A DNA stretch of 64,000 bases, taken from assembly GCA_958450325.1 (NCBI GenBank), contig OY288243.1, forward strand, positions 3,820,586 through 3,884,585. Reading direction: 5' to 3'. The position numbers were made by a program, and so were the translations under genes. The notes below the pieces were generated by a model. The model had not been told where the DNA came from and ran no database searches. It was given only the letters and a program-made list of their open reading frames with translations. This document shows, piece after piece, positions 21,684 to 33,285 of the stretch (its first letter is position 1; every line of letters begins with the position of its first letter). This DNA comes from Agrostemma githago (Eukaryota > Streptophyta > Magnoliopsida > Caryophyllales > Caryophyllaceae).

Positions 21684-22309
21684 TAATTTCAACTCCGGAC
21701 CAGAATGTATGGCATCATACAACAGTTATGCCGCTTTTGCAAAACCGGAATGCCACAACTGCAGGATCATGTTAGGTCTCCGTATTCGCGCTAAACTGTG
21801 CTAAGATTACTGGACTAAGGTATAATAACACCTCTATTACCTACCTGTCTTGATAGTTTTCCAGAGACAGTGCATTTTGCTGCTCTTACGTATGTTCGAA
21901 TGGCCTTAACGAGGATGTAACCTACGTATTTTGTTTGTGGCTACACCACTCAACTCTAAATTTTTCCTTGTTTATAGTGCAATGACTATCTGATGTCCAT
22001 ACATTTCTATGCTACTTTCCTTCTACATTCGACCGTCCTGAGAAAATTGGACTCCCACCAAGTCCCTTGCTAATTCCGGTGACTCCTACACACATTGTGG
22101 CTGAAAACAACCTTTAACAAAGCGCTCATACTACGGTCTTACAATCAGTGAACCATATCTAACTTCCAAGATGTGCTGCTAATCACATGCAATACATCTA
22201 CCAAATTGTGGATCCAACTGCTCCCACAATATCTCAGGCAACGACCACACATTCCGCCAACAATTATGCGTACCCAAACCACTACAAAAAAAGGTGAGCT
22301 TTGCAACGG

Positions 22310-22665
22310 ATATTTGCAACGGAAAAATATTCGTTGCAGAAATAAAACTTGCTACGGATTTGCAACGGAAAATATATTTTGCGTCCGAATTGCGACGATA
22401 TTGCGATGAATCTCGGCTACCGTCATGGCGCGCAAAAAAATCAAAGAGCGCTAATAGTATGCGACGGAATTGCAACAACCTATTTTATTACCGACGACTT
22501 TGCTACGGAAAATGCGACGGAATTTTACAAAATTACGACTGAATTACAACGGACCTACGACGTACGATTATTTCCTAAAATCCTCCACCTTTGGACCAAT
22601 TGTGCTACGGATTTGCAACGGAAAATTAGATTTGCAACGGACTTTCCGTAGCAAATCTGTAGCAA
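22310..22665. repeat. CACTA left subterminal repeats
   Basis: Many copies of TTGCAACGGA, TTGCTACGGA and TTGCGACGGA variants in both directions. Such arrays are the binding sites for the second protein (TNPA type) in En/Spm. Confidence 0.85.
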
Positions 22666-22789
22666 GTATGAATTACTTACCCTAACCACTTACCCAGTTA
22701 CCCCGACCCCCATTCACTCATCTAATTACTCCCCCCCCACACCTGAAACCCTCATACGCGCACCATAACTAGAACCACCACTCCTACGC

Positions 22790-25620
22790 CGCCGCTGACA
22801 CCCTTACGCCGCCGCCGCCGCCACCTCTACAACGCCGCCACCTCTACGCCGCCGCGCACCACGGTACTTTCCCCTTCTTTCCTTCTTTTCCTTCTCATTC
22901 TGTCTGCCACCGTCGCCTGTCCCTGCCACCGTCGCCTGTCCCTGTCACCATCGCTCTTGCCGGCGTGTTCCTGCCGGCGCCATTCATTGCCGGTGTCGTA
23001 ATTGTTGTTGCTAATTCTGATTCTGCGTTTTAAACCCTAATCGATTTGGGTTTTTCATTTTTTTGCTAATTCTTGTTTTAATTAGTTTGAATTGTCTTAT
23101 GTTTAGTGTTTCTTTGAATTTATGCGGTTTGTGTTTGTTTATGGGGAATAACTGTTTGTATTGTAAGTGTTTGATGAAATGTCTATGTGAAATGTCCATG
23201 TGAATGTTGTATTAGTGCCTTGCCCTAATTGAAACGTCTCCTCAAATGGCTATTACTTCACATATCTTTCGGTGCAGCAACTTAGTACACCTAGAAATCA
23301 GTAAAGATGAAAATGAATGTGTGACACTAGTAATTTATAAAAGTATGAATGTTGTATATGCAGATTTATTTATTGAGTAGAAATAATAACGTATGTTTCC
23401 CATATTCAACCTTAGTAAAATGAAACACATTACAATAATCAACACAGTAGATGAAGTCGTGGGTAGCACGCGGGTGGTGAGGGAGTTTAAGGGTTGGAGT
23501 GCGAGTTAGTGGAATGAATTTCGGTGGAGTTTGGTGCTTGAGGGAGGCGGTAGTGAAGGATGATGATGGTGAAGGTTGAAGGATGAAGATGAAGGAGGGT
23601 GTAGGCAGTCTGTAGGATTAGAGAAGAGAAGAGGGGTGGGTAAGATACGTGAAGATTGGGGATAACAATGGTGATTTGAAAATGAAAATGGAGATGGGTG
23701 GAGTTGCCTTGATCTTGATCTTGATGAAGATTGGGGATAGAAATGGTGGATTAAAGTTAGACGACTTGAATATTGAGTTATTGGGGTATTATTGATGATG
23801 ATGATTAATGATGATGATGAATGATTTGTTGTTTTAATTAGTGGTAAAATGAGGGTTTAGATGGATAAATATAAGGGTATTTCACATAAAAACACGATTT
23901 GACGAAGATATTACCAATTTTATAAAAATTGTATATTATGGATTAGTCTCCGGAGAGAAATAAATAAAAGACACCAATAATCACAAAAAAAACCAAAATA
24001 AAATAATACTGTATGGAGTAGAAAGTAACTATCCTTGAGTGAGAGGTCTCATAATAACGTTATTGTGAATAAACATTCTATGAAAATTTACACATGTGTT
24101 TAATAGATAACATGCCTACAAAATATGGAAAGATAGTCTTAAGTTGAAGACTTGATTTTAAAGACTCTAATTATGACGTAAAGAAATGTAGTTATGAGTT
24201 GTATTGGTTTGTATATGAAAGGCAAATGTAAAGAAGAGAGCAACGAGCACAAACCAGCAACTTTAATCCACCATTTCTAATGATGATAGTTTATTTTTAT
24301 ACACACTGGTTTATAGATGCTTTTTCCCTTACACCTAGAAACCAGTTATGGTCGTTATAGATGCTTTTTCCCTTACTTTTATATATTGATTAAGTGTGAT
24401 TGTCAAAAAGATGAAAATGAATGCGTGAACACATGAAGTTTGTAATCATATAGTTGTATTTCTAGATTGAAGAAGCAAGCTGTTCCTTTAAGTAACCACA
24501 GGTAGACATTCACATGAGTACATGACAAACAGGAAACCAGGTAGGGTTAGGGCCGAATCGGTTTTGGTCAGCTCATATTCTTGTTTGTAAGAGTGGGTTG
24601 GGTCAGGTCAGGCTGGGTTATTTTAACATTTGGGTTAGGTCGGGTTACGTCTCAAGCTTAGATCATTAGTTTGAGTGTCACATAACATGCAGAGGAGAAT
24701 AGGCTGGTCAGTGGTCTCAGTAAATGAAAATACTCAAATTTGTAGATCTGTAAAATGTCAATTGAAACAACTTCAGGACAAAAGTGGGATTGTAGAAAAG
24801 GGGAAAAGAACCATTTATATCATTTAAGCCTCTTTTTCTCCTTTACCTTTTGCTGAGAGTAGTTCAGTTTATAAAAGTAATCTATAATAAGGGAAAAGGC
24901 ATCTATAAGCATCTATAAACGACCATAGCATCTATAATCAGCATATATATGTTGATGTTGCACCACACCACAACACAACACAGTACACATTATAGTAGTG
25001 TATCACCTTAACATTAAATTTTTATATTAAAGAAATGAACAATAAAAACGCGACAAATGAGATGATCTTTCACGAAAATTATATTCGAGCCTTTAGGTAT
25101 AACCTTCTACATTTTTATTTTTAATTAAGACTTTAATATTTTATTAGTATTTTAGAAGGCAAGACTATTGAATATTGAATGTAATTAATATGCAATGTAC
25201 ATCTTGTGCTCCAATTTGTTTGATAAATTCGTCTATTGCTTAATTGGCTCTATCTATTTTTTAGTACAATAAGGCATAATAATTATATTAAATTTACTTG
25301 ATTTTGATTTTATACTCCATCCGATCCGTAAATAAGAGAAATTTCTTCGGAATGAAGTTGGTGGTTGTGGTTTGGTAATTGGTTTTCCTGTTGTGGTTTG
25401 GTTTAGATATTATTCATATGTTTGGTTTAGATATTAGTGGTGATTGGTTTTGAGGTTGTGGTTGTGGTTTGGTGATTGGTTTTCCTGTTGTGGATATGTG
25501 CTTTTGTTGTTGATTTTTTATTATTGTGCACTTGTAGTTTTGGTTATTGTTGCATAATATAATTAATATTGTTGCTGTTTGCTTATTATTCCTTACTTAT
25601 AAAAAATGTAATGTAGATTC
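22790..25620. other. CACTA leader and non-coding region
   Basis: Starts with a GCC-rich tract (22790-22870: repeated GCCGCCGCC and CCACCTCTAC) that looks like a 5' leader. A long intron-like AT-rich region without genes follows. Near 24540-24650 there is a GGGTTGGGTCAGGTCAGG-like run, possibly an older repeat. Confidence 0.5.
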
Positions 25621-25623
25621 GAA

Positions 25624-28600
25624 ATGAAAAGATTAGAACGCAAATGGATGTATGAGCGAACAGATTCTAATAAAAAACTAAGAGTTGAATTTGTAAAGGG
25701 TGTCGCTGAATTCATATCTTACGCTAAGCAACAAAATGAATACCAATCAAACGAAGTAATTAGGTGCCCGTGTTCAAAGTGCAACAATAAGGTATATTTA
25801 GTTGAACACGAGGTACGAAAACACCTTGGATTGAGGGGCTTTATGAACGATTATTACGAGTGGGTGTGTCATGGAGAGAAACTCGAGAGCACAGCGGCAA
25901 GGAGTTCTTCCGAAAATCCATATCGAGATATGGTGGAGGATGCCTTACGAGAGAGAGTTAATGAAATTAGAGAGGAAGCTCTCAATGCTGAGGTGGTCGA
26001 TGAGTCACCAAACTCAACAGTGGTCGGATTTTTCCAAATGTTAAAGCGTCTGAACAACCATTGTATAAGGGGTGTAAGCTCTCATTATTGGCTGCTGCCT
26101 CAAGGTTACTCACTTTAAAATGTGAGTTCAACCTAGCTCATAGATGTGTTGACAATGTAACATCATATATAATTGATCTATTGCCTCAACAACATATAAG
26201 TCCCAAAGACTACTACGAAACCAAAAATGTACTCAAAACTCTTCAATTACCTTTTGAGAAAATTGATGTGTGTCCAAACGGATGTATGATTTTCTGGAGG
26301 GACACTGTTCATCTGGATAAGTGCATCAAATGTGGTCATAGTAGATATAAAAGTAAGCGAAATGCAAATGGTGTGTCGCAGAAAAAGTGATGACTTATTT
26401 TCCAATTGGACCACGTTTGCAACGGTTGTATGCCACAAAACATATCGCCAATGAAATGAGGTGGCATTCTGAAAATCCTCGTCCCAGTGGAACCTTGTCT
26501 CACCCCAGTGATGGTGAGGCTTGGAAAAACTTTGATCTTCACCATCCGTCTTTCGCATGTGAGCCACGAAACGTCAGACTAGGGCTTTGTACTGACGGTT
26601 TCTGTCCATTTGGTCAATTCGGCAAGTCATACTCCTGTTGGCCAGTTATACTTACACCGTACAATTTGCCGTCGGGGTTGTGTATGAAGAGACAGTTCAT
26701 GTTCTTTACTTTGCTAGTTCCTGGTCCTAAGAGTCCAAAGCAAAACCTAGATGTGTATTTACAACCCTTAATCCATGAGCTCAAGCAGTTGTGGGAAACA
26801 GGGTTATACACATATGATGTTTCTAGAAAGAAAAATTTTGATCTAAAAGCCGCACTACTATGGACTATTAACGATTTTCCTGCTTATGGCATGCTGTCTG
26901 GGTGGTCCACTGCGGGTGAACATGCATGTCCATATTGTATGAGAAATGAGTGCAAGTCTTTTTGGCTCCAAGCTTGTTGGAAATGGAGTTGGTTTGATTG
27001 TCATAGACAGTTCTTACCAACCAATCATGTTTTTCGTAAGGATAAAAAACATTTTCGTAAAGGGAGAGTAGAGGGACATGTAGCAGCAACGCGATTAACG
27101 GGCCAAGCTGTGTGGCAATGTGTGAAGAATTTACCAAAAGTTGTGGATGCTACCGATCGCGATTTGAAAATGTTGAAGGCTAAAAGGATTGGTTGGTGGA
27201 AACAAAGTATTTTTTGGGAACTTCCTTATTGGGGAACATTGCAACTTCGACATAACCTTGACGTAATGCATATTGAGAAAAACTTTTTTGAACAGTTAAT
27301 TCACACTGTGATGGATGTGAAAGGTAAGACTACCTTTCACTCTAATGCACTAAAAGACATTGCGCAAGTGTGTTCGGCTCGATGGAAATCTAACTCTTTT
27401 GTTTTGGATAAAGATCAGAAAAAAGAATTGTGTGATTGGGTAACCAATTTGAAGTTTCCAGACGGATATGCTTCAGATTTGAGTAGATGTGTTGACGCAA
27501 ATGAGTTAAAGTTGCATGGGTTAAAAAGCCACGATTGTCACGTGTTCATGGAGAGATTACTACCAGTTGCTCTTCGACACCTTCTCCCAAAGAATGAATG
27601 GAATGCCATTACTGAGATCAGTAAGTTTTTCAGAGATTTGTGTGCATCAACTATAAAAATTGAAAAAGTCACAAGCTTGGAGAATAGTATCGTCGAGATC
27701 ATTTGCAAATTAGAGAAGATATTTCCACCTTCATTTTTCAATTCAATGGAACATCTACCAATTCACTTGCCATATGAAGTGAGGATAGGTGGTCCGGTGC
27801 AGTATAGGTGGATGTACCCTTTCGAGAGGTAATTAATACTTAAAGCACGTCATTTTTCCCTAGAATTATTTGTCATATATATTTACAATATGTAGGTTCT
27901 TGAATCATTTAAAAAAAAAGATTGGTAACAAAGCTCATGTTGAATGGTCAATTTGTGATGCATATTTGACCGAAGAAATCACAAACTTTTGTTCTCTTTA
28001 CTTTGAAGAACATGTGGACAGTAAGGCAAAAGATCTAGACTTTGATATGAACGAACAATGTTCGTATAATAACTTGCCTGTTGTTTTCAAAGATCATAAG
28101 GGCGTCACTTCCGGAAAGTGTTTTGAAAGATTTTTGGATGATAAAGAATATGAACGTGCACACATCTATGTTCTATCAAATTGCGAGATTTTGAAGCCGT
28201 ACGAAGTGTAAGTAACAAAATATTCCGACCATATCATAAGTGTTTAAATTGTCAACGTATTACTCTAATCTAATCGAGGGTTAACGTATTTAGGTTATTT
28301 GAACAATTTATCCGTAGAGAATACCCTCACGTTTCTGTGTCCGAGGATATATGGAAGAATTTTGACAATGAATTCCCATTGTGGTTGAAAAGTCATGTAA
28401 GTTATCTTCCCTCCTAGTAAATTTGAAATATAAAGTAAAGCATTACATTGAATTAATAATTACTCTAATAAATTAATCGTTTGTAATAGGAATCCCATTT
28501 TGAGGAAGACATTTTAATCGCTTTAAGTCGTGGTCCTTCACGAAAAGTAAGAACTTGGAAACGATACTATATCAACGGTTACAAATTTCGCTCATTCAAA

Positions 28601-29266
28601 GAAAAGAGTGATTTGGAAAAGTCAACAATCAATAATGGTGTATGTGTGACCTCCACTGAAGGGGCCGACTACTATGGAACCCTCGATGAGGTTGTCGAGT
28701 TGTCGTATTCTGGCACAAGAAGCACTTACAACACTGTGTTGTTCAAATGTGACTGGATAGACAACTCGGAAAGAGGTATAACTGTACATAAAGAGTATAA
28801 GCTGGTGGACGTCAATCGTAGTAGAAAATTCCAAATGTACGATCCATTTGTGTTGGCATATCAAGTGGAACAAGTGTATTATACTTCTTATCCCTGTATC
28901 AAAAGGGATAGAGATCAATGGTCTGCAGTTTTCAAAACAAAGGCGAGATCACAAATTGATGCACCGATTGATGATATCATCTTCCAAGAGTCATCTACAA
29001 CCGATGACACTATCTTGTCAACAATTCCACTTGAAGATAATGACCTTATGGAGGAGGAACAAGAAATAGAACCGGTTTTAAATGAGGAGACAGAAGTTGA
29101 TGATGACGATGATGAGGAAGATGAGGAGGAGGTGGTGGAGGTGGCTATTGGGACGAACGAAGTTACTCAGGATGACGAAGAAGATGATGATGATGAAACA
29201 GACTTCATTGATTCACTTTTCAAGGAGGATTTAAACCATTCTTCAAGCGATGATGATGATGACTAG
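25624..29266 (+). pseudogene. TNP2-like CACTA transposase gene, frameshifted
   Basis: Exons: 25624-27828, 27896-28207, 28294-28396 and 28490-29266, with good GT-AG junctions. The N-terminus is the transposase-associated domain (RKWMYER, CPCSKCNN, WVCHGE). The TNP2 core follows (LGLCTDGFCPFG, WPVILTPYNLP, LVPGPKSPKQNLDVYL, HACPYCM, WFDCHRQFLP, LDVMHIEKNFFEQL), then a DUF4218 region (ending about 28000) and a DUF4216 region (GADYYGTLDEVVELSY). The tail is a long Asp/Glu run. Two single-base losses break the frame: one near 26043 (ATGTTAAAGCG) and one near 26385 (CAGAAAAAGTG), each in an A run before G. The rest is well kept. The protein would cut and join the CACTA ends. Confidence 0.88.
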
Positions 29267-29465
29267 TCTTTTTTACTAAATGTTTGTACAAATATTCGTC
29301 GTACCCATGAGATTTTGTGTTTGTTTATTATGTAAAACTTTTTCTTAGTTACAACTTATGGATGTTATATGACTTGTTATCAATGAAATTATCATTTACA
29401 GTTTGTTATATATGTGCAAATATAAAATTTCTAACCAATTTAAAGTTTGTGAAATTGCATAAGTT

Positions 29466-30910
29466 ATGCCAAGAAGAGGCAGTTGTAGTTCCTCAAGTCC
29501 TAGGTATGACGAGGATGATGAGATTGAAAACTTACCCGATGCGAAAATTCTCGACCCAGGAGGTCGACAACACTCTTTGTGGTAAGCTTTTATGTTTTAT
29601 TTCTTCTTTATATTAGTTACTTGTGAATTGTTAGAGTATATTTACAAACCATTCGAAATTATTATGTTTTAGGTTCCATGATAAGCAGATTTCTGATTTG
29701 ATTACTGCCAATATAGTCTGCAATTACGATGAACATGCTCCGAACTGATCAGTTGCTTCGGCCCAGTTTAAGAAGAAGTGTTGGGATTGGTTTCGGGTTA
29801 GTATTTTCAATTGTTATCGTGTAAAAGTCTTATCTATTAGCTAACTAATTTCTAATTTCTAATACCATTTTGAAATCTAGAAAAGAGTCATTTTTTATCC
29901 TCAACACAGAAGACTGGTATACGAATCTTGGCGATCAATCTTCATGACTCGTCTCAAAGATCGTGTACACCGTGTATCGGGTAGACCTAAACCACCCAAA
30001 TGGATGAGAGGCGATCTCCACACTTTGATAAGGGAGAGACCTAACGATGAGAAATTCAAGCGAAGGTCCCAAACGGCTTCCGCAAACCGTAAGTCGGGAG
30101 CGGATGAGAAAGGGAAAGCACCGCCTACTCACTTAATGGGTCGAAGGAATGCCGTTCAAATGATGGACGAAATTGTAAGTGAAAATTAATTTGTACAAGT
30201 TCATTACTTACCGATTAAAGTGTAAGCTACTCACCGGTGCCAAAGATAATTTAGAGCATTATGCATGTTGTCCTTGTAGGAGAAAGAAAAAAATGAACAC
30301 CCAACGGCCATTGATTTATTCCTGAAATCAAAAAAACATCCAAAAAAAGGTTACGTGACAAAAAGAGCTGCGAAAATGATGGTACGTGTATGTTAGTTTC
30401 TTAGTATTTTTTATTTGTTCTAATTAAAATTGTAGATAGTTGGAAAAAAAAAAGTTGTTATTTGTTTTAGTGTATTGTGGATAACATTTAACCATTCTTG
30501 TTTGGTAGGATTTGCTCACGGAAAAGAGAAAGGAGAAGGAGTCTCAACAAAAGGGACCCGTTGACGACGATGAGTTGTTCTTTGAAACTCACAACGGGTT
30601 CGATAAGAAGGGAAGGATGTATGGCTTAGGATCCACCGCAATTCACTTATATGAACCATCAAGAGCCTCCACTGGTAGCTTCACGACTTCTAATGCAAGA
30701 CTAAGAGCAGAAAATGCCGAATTGAGAGAACAACAAAAAAAAATAAAAGAAGAACATACACAAAAAATGAAAGCTTATGAGGCTTTTATGACTCAAGTCT
30801 CTCAAAAGCTTGGGATTGACTTTGATCCTAATTTCAACCCCGACAAGCAAGGCACGACAAACGATGACGATGATGACAACGATGACGGTACAAGCAATGA
30901 TAATGCTTAG
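29466..30910 (+). pseudogene. Second CACTA gene (plant En/Spm transposase family), one stop
   Basis: Five exons join in frame: 29466-29581, 29673-29796, 29881-30174, 30280-30381 and 30509-30910. The start is Ser/Arg-rich (MPRRGSCSSSSPRYDEDD). The middle carries the conserved FKKKCWDWFR, WMRGDLHTLI and HLMGRRNAVQMMDEI patterns of the plant Ptta/En/Spm family, followed by a coiled-coil stretch (about 30690-30780) and an Asp-rich end. One in-frame TGA at 29746-29748 (PN-stop-SVA) interrupts exon 2. Everything else is open. It is the likely partner that binds the subterminal repeats. Confidence 0.82.
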
Positions 30911-31214
30911 GTTAAGTTTAGGCGGCTAAGTTTCTTTTTGTTCCATGTGAATCAATTTGTGAACAACTTATGTTAGGTAACAACTAATGTCTTTTTAGTT
31001 TAGGCGGTGGTAATGTCTATTATAACAACTTATGTTAGGTTTATTTTAAGAACTTATGTTATGTGAACAACTTAGTATATAATTATTGGTATTAAAAAGT
31101 CCAAAATTGGAATTTTGGATGAAAATGTCGAGTTCGTTGTGTTAATTTCTGGATTGCATGATTGAAAGCAAATTGGTATGTGGGATGAAGAAAAGAAGCA
31201 GGGTGTCGCAGGTG

Positions 31215-31765
31215 GTTATAGCTTGCAACGGATTTGAGACGGAAATTCCGTTGCAATTGTAGGAAATCCGTTGCAAAAGGGTAGCGAACCTATTTACTGG
31301 ACCCTTGCAAAATAGTCGCTGTTCCGTTGCAAATTGAAAAATTCTGTTGCAATTTCATTGCAATAGTCGTGACTAATCCGTCACAAGTCCATTGCAAATA
31401 AACAATTTCCGTTGCAATTTCGTTGCAATAGTCGTGACTAATCCGTTGCAAGTCCATTGCAAATAAACAATTTCCGTTGCAATTTCGTTGCAATAGTCGT
31501 GACTAATCCGTTGCAAGTCCATTACAAATAAAATGTAATCGGTCGCAAATCTGTTGCAAATTACGTTGACCGGGTTTGACTTGACAACTACATATTCGGT
31601 CGCAACTCCGTCGCATATATTACTTCTGCAACGAAATTGCGACGGTTTTGTTTTTTTCGCTACCCCTTACTGCGACTACTTCATTCCGTCGCAAAATTGT
31701 CGCAAAATAGGTATTTGCTACGGATTTTGCACCTTTTGCAACGGATTGTGTCGTCGCAAATGACC
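31215..31765. repeat. CACTA right subterminal repeats
   Basis: Dense TTGCAACGGA / TCCGTTGCAA motifs. They include nearly identical tandem ~82-bp units between about 31330 and 31510 built on CAATAGTCGTGACTAATCCG. Confidence 0.88.
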
Positions 31766-31832
31766 CTTTTTTTTGTAGTGAACCAAACAACAACCACCAT
31801 CAAATCTAAAAAACAATTCGTACCTAACCATA

Positions 31833-31861
31833 CGCGCGCATCGCGCGCGGTTTTCAACTAG
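31833..31861 (+). mobile_element. Helitron-like 3' end, right arm
   Basis: CGCGCGCATCGCGCGCG hairpin, GGTTTTCAA, CTAG, then T. The same end is on the minus strand of the left arm. The F-box pieces and MITEs upstream would lie inside this Helitron if its 5' end is further left. I could not place that end. Confidence 0.6.
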
Positions 31862-32390
31862 TAATACTAATGAAGTATTTTATTACTTTATACTACTACT
31901 AATACTACCACCACTAATACTAGCACTACTAATGTTCTACTACTAACACTTATATGACTACTACTAACACTAATATTACTACTACTACTACATACTAATC
32001 TACTAATTCATTAAACTACATTCTACTACTACTAATCTAATAACACAATTTCTAACCTAATACAATAATCACTAATATAATAACGCTATTACTAGTAAAA
32101 CACTAACATAATTAACAAATACAAACATAGTTAATATACTAACCTAATTAACATACTAACATAACCTAACTAACATACTAACATACTAACATAACTAACC
32201 TAATTAACATACTAACATAATAACCTAATTACTAAACTAATTACATATATACTAACATAACCACCATACAAACTTAAAAACCTTTAAACAATTAACATGC
32301 TAATAATGAACCTAATTAATCTAATTAACTAACAATTAATCTAATTAACTAACCATTAACCTAATCAAAACAATTAAACCCTAATTATCA
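31862..32390. repeat. Degenerate CTAA/TACTA-rich repeat, right arm
   Basis: Mirror of the left-arm tract (12270-12785). Low-complexity and non-coding. Confidence 0.85.
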
Positions 32391-32639
32391 TACTTGATAT
32401 TTGGGGGTCGAGTTAGGGGTTTTTCGGGGCTGACCTTCGCCGGGGGGTTCGCCGGGATTCGATTTCGCCGGAGATGTGCTTCGCCGGCGAGATTCGTCGG
32501 AGGTGGGGTCTGGTTTTGTGCGCCGGCAAGGGTAGGTTACGTCGGGGGTTAAGGATTCGCCGAAAGAGTAGGAGGTCGCCGGAAAAGGGGATGGGAGGGA
32601 GACCTAGGGTTTCGTTTTTGGGGGTCGATTTAGGTGGTG

Positions 32640-33282
32640 GTCGCCGGATCTGGGTAGGTGGTGGTCGCCGGACGAAGGTGAGTCGCCGGAAGTCCGAGCG
32701 TCGCCGGAGGTGGGTGGGGTTGGGGTTGGGGTTGTGCGCTTGTCGTCGTCGATTTCGCCCGTAGAGAGAGGGGGAGTTTGGGGGAGTCGGATTATGGGAT
32801 CTGTTCGTTTCTCGCCTTTTTTTATATTAAAAACCATTGCGTCGGATTAGCCGACGCAAGGCAGATGCAAAATTCAATTATGCGTCGGCTAATCCGACGC
32901 AGTACGTGTCTTTATGTTGACTGATCGGGTAAGTTAACGCGTTGGCTCAACAACATTGCGTGGGATTAGCCGACGCAACACCCTCCTATTGGGTCGACTT
33001 TGCGTCGGCGAATCCCACGCAACCCTTTCACATAGTGGCGTTGACTCGACAATATTGCGTGGGATTAGCCGACGCAACCCCTTCCTATTGGGTCGACATT
33101 GTGTCAGCTAATCCCGCGCAACCCTTTCACATAGTGGCGCCAACCCAAAATACTTGGCGCCTGATTCATGGCGGCGGATAGCGTCGGCTAATCTGATGCA
33201 AGTTTATTGCGTCGGATTAACCGACGCAATGCGACTATCCGACGCAATTCATCCGCCACAATTTCATCTGTTTTTAGTAGTG
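32640..33282. mobile_element. Right end of a second, unrelated CACTA element
   Basis: Ends (reverse) CACTACTAAAAACAG at 33282. The inner sequence carries about ten palindromic motifs of the type TGCGTCGGATTAGCCGACGCA between 32835 and 33246, and two ~99-bp tandem units (about 32938-33136). CGC follows the end. I found no matching CACTACTAAAAA start with CGC before it, so this is an orphan end or the rest has been rearranged. The GC-rich block (32400-32760) and the TTAG tract probably belong to the same element, which would then have been the host of the Helitron. Confidence 0.65.
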
Positions 33283-33285
33283 CGC

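Larger units (their letters stand above)
22280..31780 (+). mobile_element. CACTA (En/Spm) transposon, 9501 bp
   Basis: Ends CACTACAAAAAAA and (reverse) CACTACAAAAAAA, with a 3-bp target duplication AAC (22277-22279 and 31781-31783). The insertion point is confirmed by the uninterrupted left arm of the surrounding inverted repeat. It contains a TNP2-like transposase gene, a second En/Spm-type gene, and subterminal arrays of TTGCAACGGA-like motifs at both ends. Both genes are damaged (two frameshifts and one stop), so the element is probably not self-mobile in its present form. Confidence 0.95.
17963..32637 (+). repeat. Right arm of the giant inverted repeat, split by a CACTA element
   Basis: 17963-22279 plus 31784-32637 (5171 bp without the insertion) mirror the left arm. 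Removing 22280-31780 and one AAC copy restores continuous alignment with the left arm exactly, which proves the order of events: the inverted repeat first, the CACTA insertion later. Confidence 0.95.

Noticed and set aside
26040..26390. Programmed frameshifting in the transposase
   Set aside because: No known slippery heptamer with a downstream structure is evident, and CACTA transposases are not known to need it. Decay or read error is simpler.
31923..31932. GCACTACTAATG as the missing left end of the second CACTA element
   Set aside because: The match to CACTACTAAAAA stops after eight bases, it lies in a TACTA-rich simple repeat, and the flanking triplet is TAG, not CGC.
12010..32637. Assembly artefact (false palindrome)
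   Set aside because: A 9.5-kb CACTA with a proper target duplication sits in one arm only, and single-base differences exist between the arms, so the arms are distinct DNA. Long reads would still be the final test.
32474..32764. Arg/Gly-rich open frame in the GC-rich block (mirrored at 11943-12173)
   Set aside because: It comes from a GC-rich CGCCGG-type repeat near a CACTA end. No domain was seen, and other frames are equally open.
32942..33181. 79-codon frame beginning MAQQHCVGLADATPSYW
   Set aside because: It is a by-product of the tandem 99-bp palindromic units. The repeated protein segments follow the DNA repeat.
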